DNA of 38,125 bases from contig CALAIL010000065.1 in the NCBI GenBank assembly GCA_937923255.1, positions 1 to 38,125 of the forward strand, given 5' to 3'. Source of the stretch: an uncultured Propionivibrio sp. (lineage in GTDB: Bacteria > Pseudomonadota > Gammaproteobacteria > Burkholderiales > Rhodocyclaceae). Both the position numbers and the translations under genes were made by a program. This document shows positions 1 to 8,575 of the stretch, piece after piece (position 1 is the first letter of the stretch; each line of letters opens with the position of its first letter). The notes beneath the pieces are model-generated. The model was not told where the DNA came from. It ran no database searches and was given only the letters and a program-made list of their open reading frames with translations.

Positions 1-11
1 TCTTTGCTGAC

Positions 12-240
12 TTTCTTTGGCGAGATAAAGAAAGAAGGTAGGAAAGTCAGCGGGGTGCGCTGCCGCTCAGCGCAACGGCATCAAGAGGGGTTCCGTGGTG
101 AAAGTCAGCGCGCATGCTTTAATAATTCTTATTTTTTAGTTTCAGGACACTTGCCCGCTAGCCCGCGTATTTAGGGCATCTCCGGAGGGAATGCTCTGAA
201 ACCCTTATAAATAGGGCGTTTCAGAGGTGCTTGCCCGGAA
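12..240. repeat. Terminal inverted repeat, left copy
   Basis: Positions 12-87 match the reverse complement of 38050-38125 almost base for base; I see one mismatch, in the stretch around 77. Weaker similarity continues to about 240 against roughly 37900. The outermost part contains an imperfect hairpin, with a gactttcttt half and an aaagaaag...gaaagtc half. Two such copies facing each other at the exact ends suggest a dispersed multi-copy repeat at which an assembly broke, rather than transposon ends, because essential genes such as trpS lie between them. No transposase is visible. Confidence 0.85.
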
Positions 241-535
241 ATGACCTATCCACACCGGTTTCAGGATACCTGTCCTGAAGTCCTTTATCCACGCAGGTTT
301 CGGGGCACCTCCCCGACAGGGGATTGGAAAAACGCGAGGGTGGAAGCGCAGGCGGATCTTCAAAAAGAAGTGGCCTGAAGCCCACGTATTTAGGACATCT
401 CCGGGACCCTTGCCCTGAAGCCCTTTATTTATAAGGGCTCCAGAGGCGCCTACCCGGAGCGCCTTTATCCATGCGGGTTTTGGAAGTGCCTGACGGGAAA
501 CGCCCTATCCACGCGGGTTCCAGAAGGGGTGCAGC
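155..535. repeat. Array of degenerate ~45-50 bp repeats, left cluster
   Basis: This non-coding stretch is a string of related units. Each has a core like acgcgggtttc or gcccgcgtatttagggc, followed by ggcacctgcccgg-type sequence. Units alternate in phase with cctttatcc or tatttag spacers. The same units recur at 37810-37985, and related motifs occur in the blocks between the sel1 genes. I see no gene here. The array starts immediately downstream of the DUF3293 stop codon. Function is unknown; a REP-like dispersed family is the simplest reading. Confidence 0.7.
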
Positions 536-541
536 CCTCGC

Positions 542-1093
542 TTACTCCACCGTCCAGAGCAGGCGCGGCACGCCGTCTGCTTCACCGTAGACGCAGGCCA
601 GTTGCCCAAACGCATGCGCGAGCGCACGTGCCCGCGCGGCGTCGATCCCCAACAGCAGCAGGCCGGGTTCATCCGGCCAATCGCCGCCGTCGGCACAATT
701 GCGCGCGTGGAAGCAATTCTGCCCCAACCGCCAGCCCGCCGCATGCACGTGCGCCAGTAAACACTGCTGCCGGCGCGCATTGTCGGCCAGCGTATGGCGC
801 TGCGCTGCCGGATTATAGGCCGTGACGATCGCCCAGCGGCTGACGCCCCGGTTTTTCAGAAAAGCGGCAAATGCCGTGTGGCGCTGATCGATGCGCAGGT
901 CAAACACGCCGGCGTCCGTGCTGACGCGGTAAGTCGTTGCCCGGAAAGCTGTGTCTTTGGCGGTGTCCTTGGCGGCATCTACGGCGCCCCGCGGCGCACT
1001 GGACTTAAGCGCTTTCATGATGGCTGCGGAGCGATAGAAGCGATGGGGGGGGTGAAGATGGGCGGCGCTTGCGGGCGGCAGCCGTTCATTCAC
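542..1093 (-). CDS. DUF3293 family protein
   Basis: This reads as a DUF3293 protein, a small family of unknown function. The family pattern is visible: a TYRV..DAGVFDLRI start to the domain, then WAIVTAYNPAAQ, a PDEPGLLLLGID stretch, and a final FGQLACVYGEADG segment. The start is uncertain. A GTG at 1093 overlaps the end of rmuC and gives 183 residues. An ATG at 1018 gives 158 residues and still contains the whole conserved domain, which begins near residue 54 of the long form. Overlap or close spacing with rmuC suggests co-transcription. No signal peptide or membrane helix is seen. Confidence 0.75.
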   Translation of the reverse strand: MNERLPPASAAHLHPPHRFYRSAAIMKALKSSAPRGAVDAAKDTAKDTAFRATTYRVSTDAGVFDLRIDQRHTAFAAFLKNRGVSRWAIVTAYNPAAQRHTLADNARRQQCLLAHVHAAGWRLGQNCFHARNCADGGDWPDEPGLLLLGIDAARARALAHAFGQLACVYGEADGVPRLLWTVE

Positions 1094-2450
1094 CTGTTGT
1101 TGCCTCGGCGTCCAGCCCCGGCAGATCGCCGAGGCGGCGCTGCGCTTCCGGTGCGGAAAGCGCTTCGACGCCGCGCAGCTTGCGCTCGATTTGGCGCGTG
1201 CGCACGCCCGCCGATTCGATGCTCCGGGTGGCCTGTTCCAGCTTGCGCTGGGTCGCTTCGAGCACTTCGCCGAATTTGCCGAACTCGGTTTTGACAGCGC
1301 CCAAGACGGCCCAAACCTCCGACGAGCGTTTTTCGATCGCCAGCGTGCGAAACCCCATTTGCAAACTGTTGAGCAATGCCGTCAGCGTCGTCGGCCCAGC
1401 CAGGCTGATGCGGAATTCGCGCTGCAAGGTTTCGGCCAGCCCGGGGCGGCGCAGCGCTTCGGCGTACAGCCCTTCGGTGGGGAGGTAGAGCAAGGCGAAA
1501 TCGGTGGTGTGCGGCGGTTCGACATATTTGTCGCGAATTTTGCGCGCCTCCTCGCGCAGGCGGGTTTCCAGCGCCTTGGCCGCCTGTTCGACGGCGGCAA
1601 CATCGGCACGCTCCTGCGCATCGACCAGGCGCTGATAATCCTCAACCGGAAACTTGGCATCGATAGGCAGCCAAACCGGCGCCGCCTCGCCGCCTGCCGC
1701 AGGCGCGCGGCCCGGCAGGCGGATGGCGAACTCGACGCGTTCGCCACTGCCGGGGCGCGTCATCACGTTTTTTTCAAACTGCCCGGCCGCCAGCACTTGC
1801 TCAAGCAGCGCTTCCAGCTGCACTTCTCCCCAGGCGCCGCGCGTCTTGACGTTGGTCAGCACTTTCTTCAGGTCACCCACACCGGCCGCCAGCGTCTGCA
1901 TCTCGCCTAGCCCTTTATGCACCTGCTCCAGCCGGTCGCTGACCAGGCGAAAAGATTCGCCCAGGCGCTGTTCGAGCGTTGCGTGCAGTTTTTCATCGAC
2001 CGTCTTGCGCATGGCTTCCAGCTTGCTGGCGTTATCGGCCTGAATTGCCGCCAGGCGCGTTTCGACCGACTGGCGCAGCTGCTCGAAGCGCTGGTCGTTG
2101 CTTTGCGTCAAACGCGATAACTGCTGCGCAAAGGCTTCGAGCTGCCCCCCCTGCAACTGACCCAGCTGGCCGACCTGCGCTGAGAGCGACTGCGCCAGAC
2201 GCCCCAGCGCCTGCGTTTGTTCCTCGCGGTCGCCGCGCGCCTGCTGCGCCGCTTCCTGTCGGCTCAGCGCCAATTCCTGGCGTAGTTCCCCTTCCAGATG
2301 CGCCAGCCCATCCTGCTGGGCGCGGATCTCACGGCTGAGGCGCTCCGTCACCTCACCGCGATTGCGCCAGAGGAGCACGATCTGCAACAGCAGCAGAATC
2401 GCCATGCCCGTCAGCAAACCATACACGGCCCATTCCGCCGGATCACTCAC
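1086..2450 (-). CDS. rmuC: DNA recombination protein RmuC
   Basis: RmuC is a membrane-anchored protein that limits recombination at inverted repeats and is thought to be nuclease-like. This 454-residue protein has the normal family layout. One membrane helix covers about residues 7-28, a long glutamine- and glutamate-rich coiled coil covers about 35-190, and the C-terminal RmuC domain follows. Within that domain I see GAWGEVQLEALLEQVL, the PIDAKFP motif that fits a PD-(D/E)xK-like active site, DFALLYLPTEGLYAEAL and GPTTLTALLNSLQMGF. It lies upstream of and overlaps the DUF3293 gene. Identification is firm; the biochemical role is family knowledge. Confidence 0.95.
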   Translation of the reverse strand: MSDPAEWAVYGLLTGMAILLLLQIVLLWRNRGEVTERLSREIRAQQDGLAHLEGELRQELALSRQEAAQQARGDREEQTQALGRLAQSLSAQVGQLGQLQGGQLEAFAQQLSRLTQSNDQRFEQLRQSVETRLAAIQADNASKLEAMRKTVDEKLHATLEQRLGESFRLVSDRLEQVHKGLGEMQTLAAGVGDLKKVLTNVKTRGAWGEVQLEALLEQVLAAGQFEKNVMTRPGSGERVEFAIRLPGRAPAAGGEAAPVWLPIDAKFPVEDYQRLVDAQERADVAAVEQAAKALETRLREEARKIRDKYVEPPHTTDFALLYLPTEGLYAEALRRPGLAETLQREFRISLAGPTTLTALLNSLQMGFRTLAIEKRSSEVWAVLGAVKTEFGKFGEVLEATQRKLEQATRSIESAGVRTRQIERKLRGVEALSAPEAQRRLGDLPGLDAEATTGE

Positions 2451-2631
2451 CCTGTTTCTCCACGCTTACCGCGCGCATATCCGTGCCTTTGCGCCTTTTT
2501 CTAGGCATTGCCGCGTATCTCTACGCATTCCCGGAAGTTCCGAAAGAATTCCGGAAGGGCACCATGACCACGGCTCGGCCGCATTCCGCCCAGCCGCCCT
2601 ATCCACCCTCTCTGCCGCCTTGCGTCCGCGT

Positions 2632-5600
2632 TCATTTCAGTGAGAACTCGACACGGCCATTCCCCGCCGGTTTGTCCTTCTGTTTACCTTCATCGTCCGC
2701 TTTTTCCTCACGCTTGTCGGCTTCGTCTGTCTGGCTCTTTTCCTCATCCGCCTTCGTCTCCGCGCCAGTCTCCGGTCGGCCGCCTTCTTCCACCTTCACC
2801 GGCAGCAGGAAAATCCGTTCGGCGTCTACGCCGTGCTCAATCAGCCAGTCCCGCACCCGTCTGGCGCGACGTTTGCCCAGATTTTGCAAGTCCTCGTCAT
2901 CGACCGTGGTGTGAGCCAGCATCAGTTTTTCCATTTCCGCCACCGGCAAAGATTTGGTCAAGCCGATCATATTGCGCGGTTTAGGGAATTTCTCGGCGCG
3001 ATAAACGCGCTCCAGCAGCGCCGGATATTCTTCAGCGCTGACTTCGACCGATGCAGTCTCTCCTTCGGTATCCTTTTCGCTGTCCTGCTGCTTCAGCGCC
3101 TCAACTTTGCGCTCGATACTGGCGCGCTTGACTCCTTCGCGGTCGTTTTCCGGATCGACGACGGCGGTAATTTCCAGCTTGAGGGCAGGACGGTCAGCCA
3201 GCGCCTTGGCAAGATTTTCCAGACGCTTTTGCATCGTTTCGCTGATATTCGCGCGCCCCGGATCAAATGCCACCATCGACATCTCTTCGCCGCCGTCAAA
3301 CAGCGATCCCAGCAGCGCGAAGGGGGACGTCACCGCCTTGGTTAGCAGATTGACAATGACCTTGACGACGAGACCGCCCACACTGAATTCCGGGTCGCTA
3401 AGCGTACCGGAAATCGGCAGGTCGAGATCAATTTCGCCCTTGCGGTTTTTCAGCAGTGACACGGCAAGCTTGACCGGCAGGCTGGTCGCGTCGGGACTGT
3501 CGGAGCGCGTGTCACCAAAGGTTAGCTGGTCGATGAAAACGCGGTTCTGCGCCTGAAGCTCGTCGTTTTCGATCTTGTAATTGACCGTCAGCGACAGCTT
3601 GCCTTTCTCGATGGCGTAACCCGCGTATTTGGCGGCATAGGTGGACAGCGAAGTCAGCTCGACGCCCTTAACCTCGGCCTGCAGGTCAAGATACGGCTTG
3701 GCCAGCAGCGGATTGATCTTGGCGCTGATCGTCAGCGGCGCAATGTTGTTGTAGCTGCCGCGCAATTCAAGACTGGCGATCGTTCCCGGCGTGGACGACA
3801 GCTGGGTCACATTACCGCCGACTTTTTTCAGATTGGCCGTGTAGTTCGGTTTGACAAAATTATCGGTAAAGCGCACGTTGCCGCCCTGCAAGGTGATTTT
3901 GTCGATACGGATGGGCGGCAGCGGCGCGGCATTGGCTGACTTGGCCGGGACGGGCGCGCTGGCCTCGCCTTCCCCTTTGCTTTCGACCTTGTTGGCATTC
4001 GCCGCCGCATCCGCCTGCGCAGCAGCCACTTCCGGCGACGGAACAGGCGAAGCCGCAACGCCGTCCTGACGGACGATCTGCGTCAGATTCAAGCGTCCTT
4101 CCGGGCTGACAATCACGCGCGCGAAGAAGTCGGACAGGGCGATTTCACCGACAGAGATGGACAAGGGATTGAAACTCACGTCGACCTTGCCGAAGTAGAG
4201 CGACTTCCAGCGCAGGAAATCCTGCGAACTTATCTTATCCACGGCACGCAGATTACCCAGAGTCGCCTGCCCAGCAAACTTGCCTTCCAGCGCACTGCCA
4301 CCGGCTTTGCCGGCCGCTGCCTGCTTGTTTGCCGTTTGCCGCACTTGCAGAGTGCCATCGGCGGTCAGCTGTCCGCGCGTCAGCGCGATATTGAGCTGGC
4401 TGTCGAAATACGGCTGCAAGGGCAGCAGATCGAGCGATTTGATGATCACGTTGAGGTCGGCCGCCGAATTGAACGGTTCGACCTTGCCATGCACGACGAT
4501 CTCGCCCGCACCGTTGAGCCGGAAAAATGTTTTCAGCTCGGAAGGCTCGGCCCCCTTGCTATCCAGATGTTTCAGGTTCAGGTCGAAATCCCCAATCTGC
4601 GTCTTGATCGGCGTTCCGCGCGATTCGTCGAGCACGTGCACGAGACCGTTGGTCATATCCAGCTCACCGAGCGACCAGACGAGCGTCTGTGCCGGTGAGG
4701 AGGCTTTGCGGGACGCTTCGCTGGATGCCGCCTGACTCGTGCTGTCTGTCGTCGATGCCGTCGCCGGGTCGGCATTCGCTGTACCTCCGGCCGCCGCTTC
4801 CGCACCCGCCTCACGCGGCGCGGCGGCTGTGACGCCCGCTGGCTGCCCGGTGCCGGAATCCGCGTCAGACGGCGCTTCCGTGCGGGCCTGTGCAGATGCT
4901 GCATCCTGCGCCGGTATTTCCGCCGTTTGTGGCGCTGCCTTTGGGGTCTGGCGGGCGGTGGCGGCAGCCTTGCCCTTCACGGCACGTTGCCTGGTCTGGC
5001 GCCGCGGCTTCTTCGCCGGCAGTTTTTTCGTGGGTTTCTCTGTCGCCTGCACCGCCTTTTGCGACGGCGTTGACGAGGCGGCCTGCAAGGTTGTCAGATT
5101 GAGCCTGCCCTGCGGATCGATACGAACGTTGACTTCGGGCGCATCGAGCGCGATGCGGTCAACGACGAAGTTCTGCGCCAGTACGTCCGATTTGCCCAGC
5201 GCAATATCGAGTTTCTTGAACTTGGCCAGTGCGCCGCCGTCATTTTCCCGAATATCAAAATTCTTCAGTGACGCCGTGCCGGAAACCTGGAGCGAAGCTT
5301 TCTGACCATTGTGGAACACGATGCTCAACGCCGTATCCAGCGTCCCCGAAGCCAGCCGCACCGGCGGCTTGACCGGCGAATACACCAGGTAACCCGGCAC
5401 CTTGACGCCCGACAGATCGAGCACCAGCTCGCTATCCATCGACTCGGTAAACGGTTTGCTCTTGCCCTTGGCCTGTAGGGCCGCGCCATTGACGACGGCG
5501 GAAAATGCCGGTTCGACGAAAGTCTGCACGGCATATTCCATGTTCGAGACAAAGGGCAGCGCCAGCGTGATATCGACCGCTTCATGCTTTTCGCCGACGA

Positions 5601-6138
5601 CGCGATCGTCGAATACCAATTTACCGCCGCTGATCTGGATATTGTTCAGTGAAAAATTGAATTTGGAATCCTGTTCTTCTTCCGTCTTTGGTTTATTGGC
5701 AAACTCATCGACCAGATCGGAGAAATTGAAGCGGCCGCCTTTCAGCCGCACGATGCGCGCCTGGGGATTGACCAGTTGAATCTCGCTGAACACGATGCCG
5801 CCCTTGAGCAATGAGGCGGCGTCGAGATCAGCATGGAAATGATCGAAACCGACGAAAACCTCCTCGCCTTCGCGCTCTTTGATCGACAGCCCGTCGACAT
5901 CAAGCGTCATGGCAAACGGATTGACGCGGATATCCTCGATCGCCACCGGACGATGCAGGGCCTTGCTTGCCTGGCTGATCGCCACGGATTTGGCGACCGG
6001 CGGCAGCACGAAGAAACCCAGCAATGCAAAAACGGCAACCAGAATAACGAGCCAGACGGAATAGCGCAGCAGCCGGCGGGTACGGTACGCGTTGACCAGC
6101 GAAGACATTAGGGTTTGCCTGCGGGGTTGCTCATCCAT
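2632..6138 (-). CDS. DUF748 (AsmA-like) envelope protein
   Basis: This is a large DUF748-family protein, related to the AsmA-like group of inner-membrane-anchored periplasmic proteins linked to envelope maintenance and lipid transport. An in-frame start exists at 6183, but the ATG at 6138 is preceded by a gagaga ribosome site and is preferred, giving 1168 residues. A membrane helix covers about residues 26-45. Typical family segments follow, such as LPPVAKSVAISQASKALHRP and repeated ISGGKLVFDD/ITLQGGNVRFTD strand motifs. A region rich in Ala, Pro, Thr and Lys, about residues 355-475, looks like an inserted flexible linker. The C-terminal part (DDEDLQNLGKRRARRVRDWL) is OmpA-like in style and ends in a charged Glu/Lys tail. 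The specific substrate is unknown. Confidence 0.85.
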   Translation of the reverse strand: MDEQPRRQTLMSSLVNAYRTRRLLRYSVWLVILVAVFALLGFFVLPPVAKSVAISQASKALHRPVAIEDIRVNPFAMTLDVDGLSIKEREGEEVFVGFDHFHADLDAASLLKGGIVFSEIQLVNPQARIVRLKGGRFNFSDLVDEFANKPKTEEEQDSKFNFSLNNIQISGGKLVFDDRVVGEKHEAVDITLALPFVSNMEYAVQTFVEPAFSAVVNGAALQAKGKSKPFTESMDSELVLDLSGVKVPGYLVYSPVKPPVRLASGTLDTALSIVFHNGQKASLQVSGTASLKNFDIRENDGGALAKFKKLDIALGKSDVLAQNFVVDRIALDAPEVNVRIDPQGRLNLTTLQAASSTPSQKAVQATEKPTKKLPAKKPRRQTRQRAVKGKAAATARQTPKAAPQTAEIPAQDAASAQARTEAPSDADSGTGQPAGVTAAAPREAGAEAAAGGTANADPATASTTDSTSQAASSEASRKASSPAQTLVWSLGELDMTNGLVHVLDESRGTPIKTQIGDFDLNLKHLDSKGAEPSELKTFFRLNGAGEIVVHGKVEPFNSAADLNVIIKSLDLLPLQPYFDSQLNIALTRGQLTADGTLQVRQTANKQAAAGKAGGSALEGKFAGQATLGNLRAVDKISSQDFLRWKSLYFGKVDVSFNPLSISVGEIALSDFFARVIVSPEGRLNLTQIVRQDGVAASPVPSPEVAAAQADAAANANKVESKGEGEASAPVPAKSANAAPLPPIRIDKITLQGGNVRFTDNFVKPNYTANLKKVGGNVTQLSSTPGTIASLELRGSYNNIAPLTISAKINPLLAKPYLDLQAEVKGVELTSLSTYAAKYAGYAIEKGKLSLTVNYKIENDELQAQNRVFIDQLTFGDTRSDSPDATSLPVKLAVSLLKNRKGEIDLDLPISGTLSDPEFSVGGLVVKVIVNLLTKAVTSPFALLGSLFDGGEEMSMVAFDPGRANISETMQKRLENLAKALADRPALKLEITAVVDPENDREGVKRASIERKVEALKQQDSEKDTEGETASVEVSAEEYPALLERVYRAEKFPKPRNMIGLTKSLPVAEMEKLMLAHTTVDDEDLQNLGKRRARRVRDWLIEHGVDAERIFLLPVKVEEGGRPETGAETKADEEKSQTDEADKREEKADDEGKQKDKPAGNGRVEFSLK

Positions 6139-6454
6139 GACGTTCTCTCTGTTTTCAGTACTTATCGGGCGATCGTTCAACAATCCTCCGTTGAGGAATT
6201 TATCACAATCGATGCCGTCCTACCCGGCAGGCGCGGAAATATCGACCCGCTAACAGAGGATGAGCCGTATGCGGAAAATGCAGCCGGTCAGGCAACGTCA
6301 GACTGCGCGCATTGATCCTTGTCAAAATACCGGAAAGAGGAAGCATTTTTCGCATGATTTCGCATGACGCCCCGGCGCTGCACGAAGCCTCAGTCACTCC
6401 GCCACGCCGTCATCCCCACTTAGGATGTATGTCGATATGACGCGCACGATGCCC
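6139..6454. other. Intergenic region without a recognised gene
   Basis: About 316 bases lie between the DUF748 start and the DUF1178 stop. Open frames here are short and have no family resemblance. Both flanking genes are on the minus strand, so the part nearest 6138 should hold the DUF748 promoter and leader. I could not pick out a convincing promoter pair or a strong terminator. Confidence 0.5.
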
Positions 6455-6922
6455 CTAATGTGCTTTCTCTTTCTTTAACAGCGGTAGCAGCATGACTTCA
6501 ATGCCTTCATCTTGCAGGTTTTCATACTCTTCCAGGCTGGCTTCGCCGCGGATCGGCCGCTCCGGCGCTTCGAGATAATGGATGCGGCGCGCTTCCTCGG
6601 CAAATGCGCTGCCGACGTCTTCCGTGTTGGCGATGATCGAGGAAACCATCTGCCGGAATAGCGACATCATGGTTTCGGGCGTCACCGTCACGCTGCCGGA
6701 CAGCGGCGTACCGGCTGCGCCGCGAACTGCCGCGTGTCCGGCATCCGCACCTGAATCTTTTCTGGAAAAACGGATGGCTGACGGCACCCGACGAATTTGC
6801 GTCGAACCGCAATGAGGACAGGCGATCATGTCCTGCGCAAGCTGCGCCTCAAACACTTCCATGGACTGGAACCAGCCTTCAAACGTATGCCCCAGGCCGC
6901 AGGTCAAATCAAATACGATCAT
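6455..6922 (-). CDS. DUF1178 family zinc-ribbon-like protein
   Basis: The 155-residue product matches DUF1178, a conserved proteobacterial family of unknown function. The start is placed at the ATG at 6922 because family members begin MIVFDL; a TTG two codons further upstream also fits the frame. Likely metal ligands are Cys8, His12, and Cys35 and Cys38 in ACPHCGS. Further family features are VTVTPETMMSLFRQM in the middle and a C-terminal PIRGEASLEEYENLQDEGIE. No signal peptide is seen. It lies 57 bases downstream of the truncated RTX-lipase start, so that remnant now sits in its 5' region. Confidence 0.85.
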   Translation of the reverse strand: MIVFDLTCGLGHTFEGWFQSMEVFEAQLAQDMIACPHCGSTQIRRVPSAIRFSRKDSGADAGHAAVRGAAGTPLSGSVTVTPETMMSLFRQMVSSIIANTEDVGSAFAEEARRIHYLEAPERPIRGEASLEEYENLQDEGIEVMLLPLLKKEKAH

Positions 6923-6979
6923 TGGCAAATAGCGGCAATCACAAAAAAGAGGAAGACAGAAAACGACTTTGTATGTTCA

Positions 6980-7099
6980 TTAAGAGATTTCTTGGAGATT
7001 TTTAAACAACTCATCCTTATTTACAACCTGACTAAGATCAAGATAAGCAGCCTGCGACATCCAGGCATAATCCATGACTTTTTTCATATCGACGCTCAT
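6980..7099 (-). pseudogene. Truncated 5' end of a second RTX-lipase-type gene
   Basis: Only 39 codons remain, from ATG 7099 to TAA 6980. The product MSVDMKKVMDYAWMSQAAYL... resembles the extreme N-terminus of the giant RTX lipase at 35675 (FEQTQLAEAAYASF... then DDLEKAL). Both share an AAYxxxS motif and a following K-D-x-L-x-K-x-L helix. The sequences are not near-identical, so this was a paralogue, not a recent copy. Its start overlaps the stop of the upstream membrane gene in an ATGA junction, which mirrors the arrangement of the intact locus. It could in principle be expressed as a tiny protein, but no lipase or RTX part follows. Confidence 0.65.
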
Positions 7100-7740
7100 G
7101 ATGTTTTCTCCTGTGCAGAAACTGAAGCGGGTTTGAGGACTTTCAGAATAAATGCTTCCCAATCCATGAAGTGAGGTTCACACATGCCGGAGTTTCCGTA
7201 CGCGGCATACAGGCCATTGATGGCTCTTTCCACCCAGCCGCCAGCATAGTAAATATTGACGTAACGCCCGAGTACTTCGCCGGTCGCCCGAACGTAAACA
7301 CGTTGCTCAGCTTTTGAGTAAATATTCTTGATACCCCCAGGGATATATTCATAAACGTATTCACTCACTGGCGTAATATCAACTTCGCGCAAGTATGTAC
7401 CGTCAGGACGCAGGCTGAGGCGTGACCGCTTTCCACTACTACCAAGTTCTTTACCTTCCATAAACTGATATTTTCCGATGCCTAGCCAGTCTTTATCCGG
7501 CCGAATATTTGGGCTTTCAAAACCTTTCACCCCTTCTACAACCCGATAGATGTGCAGCCCGCCTTCCTGCGCACACAGTCGTTTGAGTTTGTGGCGGCCA
7601 TACACCGCATCGGCCGTGGGAATCAACAGGGCAATCACGATCACCAGCGCTTTGCCCCAATAGGGTTTAACCCGTTTAAGCACTTTCCGGACAACGCGGT
7701 AATACAGCCAGGCCAGAAAGAAAATAAGCAGTGCGGCCAT
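7096..7740 (-). CDS. Two-helix membrane protein, orphan RTX partner
   Basis: I do not recognise a named family. The 214-residue protein has a hydrophobic helix at about residues 2-17 and another at about 30-47, then a soluble domain with CAQEGGLHIYR early, a central RVYVRATGEVLGRYV strand pair and a Cys near the end (GMCEPHFMDW). The layout resembles the 220-residue protein at 36330: two N-terminal helices, a Cys-containing segment just after the second helix, and a second Cys near the C-terminus. Both lie directly before the start of an RTX-lipase-type gene. It begins one base after the stop of an RTX fragment and ends in an ATGA overlap with a truncated RTX gene. An immunity or dedicated-partner role is inference from position only. 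Confidence 0.7.
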   Translation of the reverse strand: MAALLIFFLAWLYYRVVRKVLKRVKPYWGKALVIVIALLIPTADAVYGRHKLKRLCAQEGGLHIYRVVEGVKGFESPNIRPDKDWLGIGKYQFMEGKELGSSGKRSRLSLRPDGTYLREVDITPVSEYVYEYIPGGIKNIYSKAEQRVYVRATGEVLGRYVNIYYAGGWVERAINGLYAAYGNSGMCEPHFMDWEAFILKVLKPASVSAQEKTS

Positions 7741-7855
7741 TTAAGCGGCCTCTTTGTAAAAGTAAGGATAATTGGCGCTGACATATGGGCCGAAAGCGCC
7801 GTTAAATTCATAGGTGTCGTTCCCCGCACCGCCGTTTAATATGTCGGTACCCGCG
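7741..7855 (-). pseudogene. Fragment with RTX nonapeptide repeats
   Basis: The frame encodes AGTDILNGGAGNDTYEFNGAFG, shown here only as the motif GGAGNDTYEFNGAFG, followed by PYVSANYPYFYKEAA and a stop at 7741. Bases 7788-7827 are identical over 40 bp to 33830-33869 inside the giant RTX gene, and similarity continues with few changes to about 7849. No start codon or lipase part is present. Upstream, the frame runs into the promoter and tRNA region, so it is a broken 3' piece of an RTX gene. Its stop codon abuts the ATG of the membrane gene at 7740. The new C-terminal tail differs from the giant protein. Confidence 0.75.
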
Positions 7856-7870
7856 GTCGATACCGGCGAT

Positions 7871-7899
7871 TTTACGCAAGCGCAGCGCTCCGGTAAAAT
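7871..7899 (+). promoter_or_regulatory. Probable promoter of tRNA-Leu(UAA)
   Basis: A TTTACG box at 7871-7876 and a TAAAAT box at 7894-7899 are separated by 17 bases. A GC-rich discriminator follows, and the tRNA starts at 7913. The match is four of six and five of six to the sigma-70 consensus. The boxes lie immediately beyond the broken RTX fragment. Confidence 0.55.
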
Positions 7900-7912
7900 G
7901 GCTCGCCTCACC

Positions 7913-8237
7913 GCCCGGGTGGTGAAATTGGTAGACACAAGGGACTTGAAAATTGAGCACCGGGAAGCGAAAGCGCCCGCGTGAATCCCCTCAAATTCGG
8001 CGAACCCCCTGGTGGAGCATCGGCAATGATGCAACCACCGCGGCAACGCCGAGCCAAGCCCAGCAATGGGAAGGTGTAGAGACTAGACGGGGGGCGCCTG
8101 TCGCGCATTGCGCTACGGTGAAGGCATAGTCCAGCGCACGAACGGTTGTGGTTACACGGCCGGCGGCGAAAGCCGAAGTGTGAAGAAAATCCCTCGGCCG
8201 CAAGGCTATACGGGTTCGACCCCCGTCCCGGGCACCA
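7913..8237 (+). tRNA. tRNA-Leu(UAA), split by a group I intron
   Basis: The 5' exon 7913-7947 carries the GCCCGGG acceptor strand, the D arm, and the anticodon stem AGGGA followed by C, T, T. The 3' exon 8186-8237 begins AAAATCCCT, then the long variable arm CGGCCGCAAGGCTA, the T arm with GGTTCGACCCC, the CCCGGGC acceptor strand, A73 and an encoded CCA. Joined, the anticodon loop is CTTAAAA, giving anticodon UAA. The acceptor stem pairs perfectly. The intron lies after the first anticodon base, the same site as the well-known cyanobacterial tRNA-Leu introns. Confidence 0.95.
7948..8185 (+). ncRNA. Group I self-splicing intron (IC3-like) in tRNA-Leu
   Basis: The 238-base intron starts after the U of the 5' exon and ends with the expected terminal G at 8185. 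The conserved core elements are visible in order: tcaaattcggcgaacc, cggcaacgccgagccaagc, ggtgtagagactagacgg and ggtgaaggcatagtcca. From memory these closely match the corresponding strands of the Azoarcus tRNA-Ile intron, a subgroup IC3 ribozyme. The exon CUU can pair with a GAG guide near 7963 to form a short P1 with a U.G pair at the splice site. No open reading frame for a homing endonuclease is present, so it is a minimal, probably autocatalytic intron. Confidence 0.92.
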
Positions 8238-8575
8238 TAAGACATCACTGACGTACCGGCGATATCACAAAACAGTGAAGTATTGATTTCACCGGATCAG
8301 ATACGGCGCATGTTATGCGCCATGAGCTATCGGCCGGGCGAGATGTGCCGGAGTGTCAGCCAGGCGGCCGCGTTTCTGATGAACGCATCCCACCGGCCAT
8401 CGCCGGCCACAGCACATGGCGGTGATCCTTGGCAGGGCTTATCTACTGCGCGCGTGGCGAGTTGGCCCTGCCAGAAACCTCCTGGCTTTCATCCGAACGC
8501 TTCCAGTCCGGAATGGAAAAAGGCTGCTTTATAATGGCTGTCACGAAAACCACATAATGACCAGAGAGAAACGCC
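8238..8575. other. Intergenic region before the META lipoprotein
   Basis: No gene is supported between the tRNA and the lipoprotein. Near its end a TATAAT at 8530-8535 lies about 40 bases before the ATG at 8576 and is a good candidate -10 box. No clear -35 box accompanies it. Short open frames here lack recognisable features. Confidence 0.4.
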
